64,000 bases of DNA, taken from the NCBI RefSeq assembly GCF_000242915.1, contig NZ_AFRZ01000001.1, forward strand, positions 1,426,001 through 1,490,000, written 5' to 3'. Under the pieces are notes generated by a model. It made no database searches. It saw nothing but the letters and a program-made list of their open reading frames with translations, and was not told where the DNA came from. Every line of letters begins with the position of its first letter. The stretch's first letter is position 1. Source of the DNA: Sulfurimonas gotlandica GD1. GTDB taxonomy: Bacteria > Campylobacterota > Campylobacteria > Campylobacterales > Sulfurimonadaceae. The translations under genes and the position numbers were made by a program. Positions 16,132 to 23,698 of this stretch are shown here, in pieces.

Positions 16132-16962
16132 TTAGATTTTATTTTCTAACAAATTCTGATCTTGCATAGCTTCATATAAAGCGTCATAGCCTTTTAGCTC
16201 TTCTGGAGTGATTTTAACCCATTTGTTAAGACCTTCCATAATCATCATCTTTTTGATGATAGGCTCACGCGGGTCTTGCGATAAAATCATATTGGTAAAC
16301 TCTTCACACATCTGTGCATCTGCATCTGGCATAACTGTAAAGTTACAGTGACAATATCCGTCAGTTTGGTAAAAAGATTCTATTTCACCCTCTGGAAAAA
16401 GACCTTCTTCAATGATTCTTATCCATGTCGTACTTCCTATAGCACCTGCATCTATATCACCGTTCATAATTGCATTTAATACATCAAATTCACTTCTTCC
16501 AGTGTCTCCATGTTTTCCTAAGTCTGAGTTAAATCGAACCAACTCCAAATCTGTTTGCGGGTTCAATCCCTCTTTTTGTAAAAATGCATAAGGAATGATT
16601 GAAGCTTGTGCAGAATCTGAACTACCAAGTCCAAATTTCTTCCCTTTTAAATCTTCAATTGAATTAATATTTTTACTACTCTTTGCAACAAAAATTGATT
16701 TAAAATCAATATCAGTATCTCTCATAATTAAAGCTTTAGCCTTGTTTTGTGTAGCATGTGAGGTTCGAATCCATGCTACATTTGTATTCCAGGCCACATC
16801 TATCATCCCTTTTTGTAAAGCTTCGATTTGTGCTTCATAGTTTGAAAACAGAACATAGTCCAATCTTACTCCATACTCATTTGAATAGTCTCTTATAATA
16901 TCCCATATAGGAACCACTTTCGCATCGTAAGCAACTGCCCCTAGCATTATTGTTTTTTTCAT
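16132..16962 (-). CDS. Cytosolic PhnD-like substrate-binding protein
   Basis: A 276-residue protein of the PhnD / phosphate-phosphonate periplasmic-binding fold: VAYDAKVVPIWD, the YEAQIEALQKGMIDVAW segment, the hinge DLKGKKFGLGSSDSAQAS and a second lobe ending IMNGDIDAGAIGST. I start at the internal Met (MKKTIML) with an AAGGAT site; a start 45 bases further upstream would overlap the preceding gene and place that site inside. No signal peptide is present with either start and no ABC permease or ATPase is nearby, so it is unlikely to serve a transporter. It may bind the substrate or product of the two oxidative enzymes upstream in the operon. An unusual CHCNF segment occurs in the second lobe. 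Ligand unknown. Confidence 0.8.
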   Translation of the reverse strand: MKKTIMLGAVAYDAKVVPIWDIIRDYSNEYGVRLDYVLFSNYEAQIEALQKGMIDVAWNTNVAWIRTSHATQNKAKALIMRDTDIDFKSIFVAKSSKNINSIEDLKGKKFGLGSSDSAQASIIPYAFLQKEGLNPQTDLELVRFNSDLGKHGDTGRSEFDVLNAIMNGDIDAGAIGSTTWIRIIEEGLFPEGEIESFYQTDGYCHCNFTVMPDADAQMCEEFTNMILSQDPREPIIKKMMIMEGLNKWVKITPEELKGYDALYEAMQDQNLLENKI

Positions 16963-16972
16963 TTTCTTATCC

Positions 16973-18100
16973 TTAAGGAATTTGTTGATTAGTAATTGCT
17001 TTTCCAAGCCAAATAGATAAAACGTCTACACCTGGTGCCATTATCTGCGAAGCCAAAGAGTCTCTGAGCAATCTTTCTATTGGTAGTCTTTTTGCATAAG
17101 CTGTTCCTCCGCCAATTTTCATAGCTATAGTACACACTTCTATCGCTAGTTCAGATGCATTGATTCTTGCCGCTATTATTTGAGTCAGGGCATCTGCTTT
17201 AGCAGAAGCTCCTGAATTTGCAGCAGCCATTGTAAAATGTTTTGCACTTTGTGCTTTTAAATATATTTTTGCTAAATCATTTTGAACAGTTGGAAGAAGG
17301 CTCAAACTATCTCCGTTTGTATATTTTCTTTGCATCGCGTGGTTTGTTACAACTTCACAAGCATTTAGTGAAATACCTGCAGAAACAGAAGCTAAACCTG
17401 TTATAAAAAATGGAGCAACAACACTGAATACTTGTTCCAATCCACTTCCCTCAACACCGATTCTGCTATCTTCACCTAAACGAACATCATTTAAATTCAT
17501 CGGCATAGAAACATTTCCACGCATTCCTAGTCCATCCCAACCATTCTCTTCAAAGCTCACACCTTCGTTGGTATGTGGAACTAACCAGTTATCTAATCCA
17601 TCTTTGTTAAGTGTTGATGATAACACAAGGTAATAGTTCACAAATCCAGCGGCTGTTACAAAGCTTTTTCTGCCGTTTAAGATGTACGAATCGCCACTCT
17701 TACTTAACTCAATCTCTGGCTGGTAAAAATGTGTTCCTGTGCCTGTTTCGCTATAAGCTAAGGCAAGAGTAATCTCTCCCTTTGCAATTTTAGGAAGAAT
17801 TTCTTCTTTGAGTTCTTTTGAACCATGCAGAACAATACACATCGTTGCAACATTATGCATCATATAAGAAAGAGCGGTCGTTGCGCAACTCTCTGCTATG
17901 GCTTGTATAACTTCCACATGCTCAACCAGACCTAATCCTTGACCAGAAAACTCTTTTGGTACAAGAAGACCCATATAACCATTGTGTTTTAAAGCATCAT
18001 AGCTTTTGCTTGGAAACTCTGCTTTTAAATCAGCTTCTAATGTATGTATTGCAATATTCTCTTTTGCAAATTCTATTGTTGTTTCATATATATTTTTCAT
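16973..18100 (-). CDS. Acyl-CoA dehydrogenase-fold flavoprotein without the catalytic Glu
   Basis: A 375-residue protein with the three ACAD domains: N-terminal helices (1-110), the beta domain with LALAYSETGTGTHF and a DGLGMRG segment (about 111-215), and the C-terminal helix bundle. The loop that holds the catalytic Glu in medium- and short-chain enzymes (IYEGT type) reads IMAPGV, with Ala355 in the Glu place. The alternative position used by isovaleryl-CoA and long-chain enzymes is a Phe by my alignment. It therefore probably does not dehydrogenate acyl-CoA. ACAD-fold flavin monooxygenases such as DszC and SfnC also lack this base, so an oxygenase or oxidase role is possible. Eight bases separate it from the TusA/diiron gene. 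Confidence 0.82.
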   Translation of the reverse strand: MKNIYETTIEFAKENIAIHTLEADLKAEFPSKSYDALKHNGYMGLLVPKEFSGQGLGLVEHVEVIQAIAESCATTALSYMMHNVATMCIVLHGSKELKEEILPKIAKGEITLALAYSETGTGTHFYQPEIELSKSGDSYILNGRKSFVTAAGFVNYYLVLSSTLNKDGLDNWLVPHTNEGVSFEENGWDGLGMRGNVSMPMNLNDVRLGEDSRIGVEGSGLEQVFSVVAPFFITGLASVSAGISLNACEVVTNHAMQRKYTNGDSLSLLPTVQNDLAKIYLKAQSAKHFTMAAANSGASAKADALTQIIAARINASELAIEVCTIAMKIGGGTAYAKRLPIERLLRDSLASQIMAPGVDVLSIWLGKAITNQQIP

Positions 18101-18108
18101 AGTAATCC

Positions 18109-19368
18109 TTACATAAAATTTGGTGTATGCACTTTTGAAATATCGTGCGCCAAATCTTCATCTATTCCAATATCAACCAAGCGTTTAACACGATTAATAT
18201 CCATTCTTTTTTTCAACTCTGTTACAGCTTCATAGCCTTTTTTGTAACTTGCTATAGAGTCGTCTCCTCCAACAAGGGTAGACATTGCTTCAAGCAGTAG
18301 CGTTGATTCTCCATTTAACTCATCCATAAACTCTTTTCTTTTAAATGCTGCCTCTTTGAGAGCATTTATCTTTTTAGGGTTTTGTTCTAATACAGATTTT
18401 AAATGTGCCATTCCATAAGCCACATGTCTTGACTCATCACGTCTTACATATTGCAGTATTTTCTTTGTTGTAGCATCTGGCATATACTCTTCAAGAAACT
18501 TCAGTAAATCTATAAAAGTACCTTCTCCCATTACATGTAGTAAAAATGATGATTTAACATAATCGTCTTCGTTAAAAAGTGAATAAAGAGATCTTTGTGT
18601 TACGCTAGATGAGTATTGCATACCACCGCCATTAGCATGTACTCGTTTTGTAAAAACTTCTATATGCCTTGCTTCATCATTCATTAAAGAACCTAGAAAC
18701 AGTGGAATCTCCGTATAGTACGGATTCATCTGTGAAATGAATTTACCAGGAATATAAAGAGCAGAAAATTCATTTTCAATAAGATAGGTCATAATTTGAC
18801 AAATCGCCTGCTCAAATTTTGGGTCATAATCTGGTATTTCATTCCAAGCAATATCCGAAGTCGCATTCCATTGGGCATTTTTTGCTTCTTCATAGAGTTT
18901 TGATACAGGCTCCGCCCAGAGTTGTTCTTTATGATTTATGCCAAAATCATACTCTATGCTTCCATTTTCTATGATAGTGCCACGCCCCATTAAGCCATGA
19001 TTTGGGGGAGCTTTAGGCAATATAGAGTCATTACCATGAGGATTCCAATCGGACATCTTTGGAGAATTTGTATCTATACCCTTCATTGTGAATCCAGACA
19101 TTGAGTGTTGGTTAAAATGAGAAGCTTTTGTGTTTAATACTTTGTAGCAGTATTGATCTTTGAGGAGTTTTTTCTCTAGAAGCTTATACCCTTTGAGATT
19201 ACACCAGCCTTGCAGTTCCAACTCAATTTTCGGGTTTGTTGAGACGATTTCTATTGTTTCGTTTTCTTTAACAAATAAAAAAGCATTTTCTAACTTGAGA
19301 AATAGTGCTTTACCTATTGGTAAATTTCCAACAAAAATGACGCCTGAGTGGTTGTTTAAATTGTTCAT
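18109..19368 (-). CDS. TusA-like domain fused to a ferritin-like diiron protein
   Basis: A 419-residue two-domain protein. Residues about 9-80 follow the TusA/SirA sulfur-carrier pattern (VGNLP, ENETIEIVS, GWCNLKGYKLLE) but lack the Cys of the usual CPxP motif, reading LPIGKA instead. Residues about 150-350 are a ferritin-like four-helix bundle with diiron ligands visible as E198 or E200, E232 with H235 (DEARH), E282 and E312 with H315 (DESRH). Such centres occur in oxygenases, desaturases and oxidases. No signal peptide, so cytosolic. It heads a three-gene operon with the ACAD-fold and PhnD-like proteins. The fusion suggests chemistry on a sulfur-bearing or carrier-bound substrate, but this is inference and no function is known to me. 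Confidence 0.8.
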   Translation of the reverse strand: MNNLNNHSGVIFVGNLPIGKALFLKLENAFLFVKENETIEIVSTNPKIELELQGWCNLKGYKLLEKKLLKDQYCYKVLNTKASHFNQHSMSGFTMKGIDTNSPKMSDWNPHGNDSILPKAPPNHGLMGRGTIIENGSIEYDFGINHKEQLWAEPVSKLYEEAKNAQWNATSDIAWNEIPDYDPKFEQAICQIMTYLIENEFSALYIPGKFISQMNPYYTEIPLFLGSLMNDEARHIEVFTKRVHANGGGMQYSSSVTQRSLYSLFNEDDYVKSSFLLHVMGEGTFIDLLKFLEEYMPDATTKKILQYVRRDESRHVAYGMAHLKSVLEQNPKKINALKEAAFKRKEFMDELNGESTLLLEAMSTLVGGDDSIASYKKGYEAVTELKKRMDINRVKRLVDIGIDEDLAHDISKVHTPNFM

Positions 19369-19487
19369 GTCGTGTATCCAAAATAGTTTGAAATAACACC
19401 ATTTAAATCGGTAACAACTTAAGATGTTTATCTGACACGCAGATCTTTTATGAGAAAAAGTTTAACTGAAATAATATTAACATAAAC

Positions 19488-19517
19488 TGAAATGGTAAAA
19501 TTAATTTTACCATTTCA
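19488..19517 (-). terminator. Perfect 30-bp palindrome after the SDR gene
   Basis: A 15+15 perfect palindrome rich in A and T, located 15 bases past the end of the SDR gene at 19532 and 120 bases before the start of the TusA/diiron gene. As RNA it folds into a stem of about 13 bp with an AATT loop. It has no long T-run, so an operator role is also possible. A smaller inverted repeat (ATCTG-N5-CAGAT, 19430-19444) lies nearer the downstream gene. Confidence 0.5.
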
Positions 19518-19531
19518 ATTGTGTTATGAGC

Positions 19532-20344
19532 TTAGAGTCCAAAAGTCTCTTTAACCTTAAGCTCAAATGCTTCATCACTTAACTCTTTTCTCATAGGAAC
19601 AAAAGTTTCAGCTTCTCCACCTACAGGTATGAAAATATTAGAGTTTTCATCTTCGATGATTTTTTTAACTGCGTCTGCTATTGGTTGAGGACTTGGTCCT
19701 TCGTTAATAGCTTTTGCAACGATAGGCACAAAGTGAGAAACAAGTTCTTTGTATGGAGAGTCTTCAGCAGTCGTCTGTGCATTTGCAACAAGCCCATTTT
19801 TAACAAAGTTTGTACCGAAAAGTCCTGATTGAATAGAGTGAACTCTGATGTTAAATGGAAGAGTCTCAAATCTTAAAGAGTCAACTATGCCTTCTACAGC
19901 ATACTTTGAAGCATTATAGTGTGCTAAAAGAGGAAGACCCATCTTTCCTAAGAAAGAAGATATGTTTATGATTACTCCGCTTTTTGCCTTTCTCATGTGT
20001 GGAAGAACGGCGCGAGTAACTTTTAGCAGACCAAATACATTTACATCAAACTGGTTAAACATCTCTTCATCAGTTCCATCTTCAACTGTTGCTAAAAGAC
20101 CGTAACCTGCATTATTTACAAGAACATCGATCTTGCCTTCTTTATGCATAATCATCTCTACAGCGTGGTCAATACTGGCACTCTTTGTTACGTCTATATA
20201 AATACTTTTGAGTGAAGAGTCAAAGTTAATTGCATCTGCATCTCTTGTTCCTGCATATACTGTATAACCGTTATCAGACAAAAATTCTGCAGTTAGTTTT
20301 CCCATTCCTGAGCTTGCACCTGTTATTAAAACTACTTTTGACAT
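19532..20344 (-). CDS. Short-chain dehydrogenase/reductase (SDR), copy 1
   Basis: A 270-residue classical SDR oxidoreductase. The NAD(P)-binding loop TGASSGMG is near the N-terminus, NNAGYG follows, and the catalytic Ser, Tyr and Lys are in NISSFLG and the HYNASKYAVEG segment. The substrate is unknown. A paralog with the same C-terminal motif (PMRKELSDE) lies at 21376-22194, and the AraC regulator gene lies between them. Its promoter (20373-20450) carries the direct-repeat operator that also precedes the peroxidase operon, so it is probably induced by the AraC protein. Confidence 0.88.
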   Translation of the reverse strand: MSKVVLITGASSGMGKLTAEFLSDNGYTVYAGTRDADAINFDSSLKSIYIDVTKSASIDHAVEMIMHKEGKIDVLVNNAGYGLLATVEDGTDEEMFNQFDVNVFGLLKVTRAVLPHMRKAKSGVIINISSFLGKMGLPLLAHYNASKYAVEGIVDSLRFETLPFNIRVHSIQSGLFGTNFVKNGLVANAQTTAEDSPYKELVSHFVPIVAKAINEGPSPQPIADAVKKIIEDENSNIFIPVGGEAETFVPMRKELSDEAFELKVKETFGL

Positions 20345-20372
20345 ATTGAACTCCTATAATTAATTTACATCA

Positions 20373-20450
20373 AGTATATAGAAATCAAATGTTACCTTCA
20401 ATGACTTTTTAGCAGTAGAAGAATTTTATTTTAGCACTGGAGGAATTATT
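20373..20450 (-). promoter_or_regulatory. AraC-type direct-repeat promoter of SDR copy 1
   Basis: Minus-strand -10 TATACT (20378-20373), 17-bp spacer, -35 TTGAAG (20401-20396). Direct-repeat cores TTTTAGCA lie at 20407-20414 and 20429-20436, again 22 bp apart and again starting five bases beyond the -35. The geometry is identical to that at 15370-15447. The distal end touches the stop codon of the AraC regulator gene. Confidence 0.7.
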
Positions 20451-21366
20451 TTTTAAGCAGGTCTTTTGGATAGACACCATAGTGCTCGTAAAAGAGTTTG
20501 GAAAAGTGTCCTTGATGTTTGTAGCCTACTTCTTTGGCAATCTCACCGATGTTAAGTAGTTGTTCTTTTAGAAGCAGGTTGGCTTTTTCAAGGCGTAGTT
20601 TTTGGACATAACCATAAATGGTAGTTTTGTACACTTTTTTAAAAATCTTTTTCAGACTTGTCTCGTTTGTAGCACATAGATGCGCTAGTATTTCGATGGT
20701 CGGGGGAGAAGCAAAACTACGCAGTAAAATGGCTTTTGAAGACCTTGAAATGCAGATTTCATCATCACTTAGTTCATCGTCTATCATATCAAGCAGATCA
20801 AACCTGTGAATCATAAATTCCAAGACATTATGCTCGCATCTAATGCTGTTCATGTGTGTATCTGACTTAGTATTTATTATCTTATCTATTATGTAAAGGC
20901 TGAGTGCATCTATGGGTTGAGTGTCGATGAGTTCACATGAGACTTCTTCTTGGACATTGTTGTACAAGAAGTTTATGACTTCACTTTGGCTCGAACTGAG
21001 GTAGCGTTTAAAAATAAAGTCGGCTATAAAAAGTACAAATATTTCCGTCTCTTTTGTCTCATTTATAGTAAGGGTTATATCTTGTCTTGATGAGGTGAAG
21101 ATGCTGATGCTGTCATTTTTTACATCAAAGCATTTCTTTCCTATGTGGTCTTCTATCTTAAAGCTTCCCTTTTTAGTAACTGGGATAGCTACCATTCTGT
21201 CTAGGTTTTTTACATGAATGCTTTGCTCTTTTTGCGAGTTTAGATATATGTCAAAAAAGACTATGCCATTTGAGATATCAACTCTGGTTATATGCTCTTC
21301 TTTGTTCTCGTAACTCTTGGTTATTTTGTAGCTTGTATCGGTTATGTTAAAGAAAAAGCTATCCAT
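20446..21366 (-). CDS. AraC-family transcriptional regulator
   Basis: A 306-residue regulator. The C-terminal third (about 205-306) has the two helix-turn-helix units of the AraC/XylS family, including SPPTIEILAHLCATNETSL and the signature IGEIAKEVGYKHQGHFSKLF with the PKDL ending. The N-terminal part is a beta-rich ligand domain similar to AraC regulators that sense small organic molecules; the ligand is unknown. It lies between two SDR genes on the same strand. The nearby 22-bp-spaced direct repeats at two promoters fit the way AraC proteins bind, making this the most likely regulator of both. Confidence 0.88.
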   Translation of the reverse strand: MDSFFFNITDTSYKITKSYENKEEHITRVDISNGIVFFDIYLNSQKEQSIHVKNLDRMVAIPVTKKGSFKIEDHIGKKCFDVKNDSISIFTSSRQDITLTINETKETEIFVLFIADFIFKRYLSSSQSEVINFLYNNVQEEVSCELIDTQPIDALSLYIIDKIINTKSDTHMNSIRCEHNVLEFMIHRFDLLDMIDDELSDDEICISRSSKAILLRSFASPPTIEILAHLCATNETSLKKIFKKVYKTTIYGYVQKLRLEKANLLLKEQLLNIGEIAKEVGYKHQGHFSKLFYEHYGVYPKDLLKK

Positions 21367-21375
21367 GATTTGCCA

Positions 21376-22194
21376 TTATAAGTTGTAGTGTTCTCTGACT
21401 CTTCGCTCAAAATCTTCATCACTTAACTCTTTTCGCATCGGGATGAATTTTTTAGCTTTATCGCCAATGGTCGCACGAGCAGGAAACTTGTCGTTTTCTA
21501 TAATCTCTAAAATCATCTCGCCGATTTCTGAGGGAGCGTTTCCGTTGTTTATCTGATCTACTATGACAGGAGCGAGTTTAGATACAAGAGCCGAGTAAGG
21601 CGATTCTTTAGAAAAAGTATCTTGGTTTGTAACAAGGTTATCTCTAGCAAAGTTTGTGTCAAAAAAACCGGGCATAATGGAATGAACTCTTATGTTGAAG
21701 TCTTTTAACTCATAACGAAGAGAGTCTGTGATGCCTTCAACCGCGTACTTGCTTGAGTTGTACATAGTAAGAAGCGGAAGACCTATCTTGCCTAAAAATG
21801 AGCTAATATTTATAATAATCCCGCTTCTGTTTTTTCTCATAAGAGGGATGATAGCCTTAGAGACTCTAAGCGTTCCAAATACGTTTATGTTGAATTGTGC
21901 GAGCATCTCATCTTCTGTAACATCTTCAACTGTAGAGACTAAACCGTACCCTGCATTATTTACAAGAATGTCGATACGTTTATGCTCTGAGTAGATAAAA
22001 TCAACTGCTTTTTGGATGTTGTCTTGGTTGGTGATATCTAACTCTAAAGGGATGATATTTTTTTGCTTTAAATCTTGGAGTTTAGATGCATCTCTACTAC
22101 CGGCATAAACAATAAAATCACCCTTTGCCAAATACTCAGCAGTAGCTCTGCCCATACCGGATCTAGAGCCTGTAATAAGAACAATCTTTTTGAT
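21376..22194 (-). CDS. Short-chain dehydrogenase, copy 2, with apparent ATC start
   Basis: An SDR of 272 residues if translation starts at 22194. The first ATG in frame (22155) falls inside the cofactor loop and would remove the first strand and TGSRSG, making an inactive protein. Upstream the frame reads KKIVLITGSRSGMG, matching the paralog at 19532 (SKVVLITGASSGMG). An ideal AGGAG site lies five bases before an ATC codon at the exact place where ATG is expected; no in-frame ATG, GTG or TTG exists between there and the next stop. The catalytic NISSFLG and MYNSSKYAVEG segments are intact. Possible causes are a true ATC start, a start-codon mutation or a base-call error. Confidence 0.75.
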   Translation of the reverse strand: MKKIVLITGSRSGMGRATAEYLAKGDFIVYAGSRDASKLQDLKQKNIIPLELDITNQDNIQKAVDFIYSEHKRIDILVNNAGYGLVSTVEDVTEDEMLAQFNINVFGTLRVSKAIIPLMRKNRSGIIINISSFLGKIGLPLLTMYNSSKYAVEGITDSLRYELKDFNIRVHSIMPGFFDTNFARDNLVTNQDTFSKESPYSALVSKLAPVIVDQINNGNAPSEIGEMILEIIENDKFPARATIGDKAKKFIPMRKELSDEDFERRVREHYNL

Positions 22195-22274
22195 GCTTTC
22201 TCCTAATTCAAACTTAAGTATAAGAGTATATCATATCACTCAATAAAAAAAATAGATTTATATCAAGGATTAAT

Positions 22275-23168
22275 ATGGATTTTTTCAAGTATATTCATGC
22301 TGTGGGAACGGGACCAAAAGGTAATAGAGATTTAACATTAGAAGAGTCAAAAGACATGATGGACCAGATTTTAAATCAGAGCATCCCTAGTGAACAATCG
22401 GCTGCATTTCTTTTAGGTTGGAGACTAAAACCTGAGACTACTACAGAGTTTCGTGGAGCTATAGAAGCTTGTGATGCATATATAGAAAAAACTACTATAG
22501 CTAACTCTTTAGAGCTTGGTTATCCATTTGACGGAAAAGCAAAAAATCCTTACATCTTTCCTCTAGTAGGTAAGGTTCTTGAAGAGTCGGGACTTAACTT
22601 AGTTCTAATAGGTGATGAATTGACTCCGGCAAAAAATGGAATCACTATCAAAGACATCTGTACTAAGATAGAACTAAATAAAAATACTCACTACTTTGAC
22701 CGTGCAGACTTTTTTCCTAAGATGAGTGACCTGACTGAGCTTCGTATGAAACTAGGTCTTCGCAGTGGTTTTAACACTATAGAAAAACTTCCTCGTGTTG
22801 CAAACAGTGAGTACGCTATCACAGGTGTGTTTCACAAACCGTATGTAAAAAAATATGTAGAGATATTCTCTGACAGATATAAAAGATTTGCACTTATCCA
22901 AGGAAACGAAGGAACACCTGAGCTATTTAGTAAAGGAAGACTTTGGATTTCAAATGGTGGTGATGTAGATGAGATAATAGTTGACCCTGCAAACTACGGA
23001 ATCAACTACACAAAATCATGGGATGCTATAACTTTAGAAGATTCTCTAAATCAGCTAAACAATCCATCTGATGAGTACATGAAGCTCGCAAAACTAAACG
23101 CAGCTGTTTATCTTTTTGTAACTGAAAATGCTGCTAGTATTGATGAGGCTTGGGAAAAACTGAATTAA
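22275..23168 (+). CDS. TrpD2/YbiB-like glycosyltransferase-family-3 protein
   Basis: A 297-residue protein related to anthranilate phosphoribosyltransferase. The N-terminal helical domain contains LTLEESKDMMDQIL and the SEQSAAFLLGWRLKPET segment typical of the YbiB/TrpD2 group. It lacks the GTGGD phosphoribosyl-diphosphate loop of true TrpD; the matching region reads GYPFDGKAKNPY. YbiB proteins bind nucleic acid and are linked to stress responses rather than tryptophan synthesis. The start has an AAGGAT site and the gene stands alone, divergent from the SDR gene. Confidence 0.78.
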   Translation: MDFFKYIHAVGTGPKGNRDLTLEESKDMMDQILNQSIPSEQSAAFLLGWRLKPETTTEFRGAIEACDAYIEKTTIANSLELGYPFDGKAKNPYIFPLVGKVLEESGLNLVLIGDELTPAKNGITIKDICTKIELNKNTHYFDRADFFPKMSDLTELRMKLGLRSGFNTIEKLPRVANSEYAITGVFHKPYVKKYVEIFSDRYKRFALIQGNEGTPELFSKGRLWISNGGDVDEIIVDPANYGINYTKSWDAITLEDSLNQLNNPSDEYMKLAKLNAAVYLFVTENAASIDEAWEKLN

Positions 23169-23176
23169 GGTTCTCT

Positions 23177-23261
23177 CTCGTTCCCAAGCTCCCGCTTGGG
23201 AACGCATACTTCAGTTGATTTGATTTTAATATGCGTTCCCATCGAGGACGATGGGAACGAG
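23177..23261. repeat. REP-like pair of hairpins in inverted arrangement (BIME-like)
   Basis: Two perfect 11-bp stems with 4-nt loops: 23179-23204 (arm CGTTCCCAAGC) and 23234-23259 (arm CGTTCCCATCG), 29 bases apart. The outer flanks are themselves inverted (CTCGTTCCCA on the left, TGGGAACGAG on the right) and the inner flanks are GCATA and TATGC. The GC content stands out from the AT-rich surroundings. This is the layout of REP/BIME elements mobilised by RAYT transposases; no RAYT gene is in the window. It lies between convergent genes and may also end transcription. Confidence 0.8.
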
Positions 23262-23281
23262 GATTTTAAAGTTTTGTTGGC

Positions 23282-23530
23282 TTAATAGAATTTTGAACAA
23301 CTAATAGAAGTAAGATTACCAGAGCTTGTAGCACTTCTTTCACATACTTTAACTTCACCTGTAGTTGTATCTACTACCCAAGCTCTATGATAATTTTTAT
23401 TTACAGGAGTAGTAATTTCAACTATTTGGTACCTTCCAACAGAATCTATTTTATTACTATTTTTAGAAGTATCTGCAAAAACCACAATTGGTAATATAGC
23501 AAATATTAATATACTGCATACTTTCTTCAT
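23282..23530 (-). CDS. Small secreted protein with a Cys pair
   Basis: An 82-residue protein with a signal peptide (1-19, ending FAD). The mature part is about 63 residues, beta-rich, with a TTTGEVKVC segment and two cysteines (VKVCE and ISCSK) that could form one disulfide. The pattern Y-Q-I-V-E followed by W-V-V-D-T-T-T-G resembles small periplasmic proteins common in proteobacteria whose function is unknown. The ATG has a GGAGAG site. It is a single gene between the REP pair and the MFS gene. Confidence 0.65.
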   Translation of the reverse strand: MKKVCSILIFAILPIVVFADTSKNSNKIDSVGRYQIVEITTPVNKNYHRAWVVDTTTGEVKVCERSATSSGNLTSISCSKFY

Positions 23531-23698
23531 CTTCTCTCCTTTTAATTTAGTTACTTAATATTAAAGCTAACTATTTAATCAAGTGCATTTTATATAAAAT
23601 AACCTTAATTAATAAAATTTATTAATGCAAAAGTAGTATGTATGATAGTTTGGTAAACTTTCCACTATAATTACAAAAAACATATTTAAAGGCCAGAA

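Noticed and set aside
22253-22266. FNR-like site TAGATTTATATCAA before the TrpD2-like gene
   Set aside because: It has a mismatch in the key first half and overlaps the ribosome site, so it cannot be a normal activator site.
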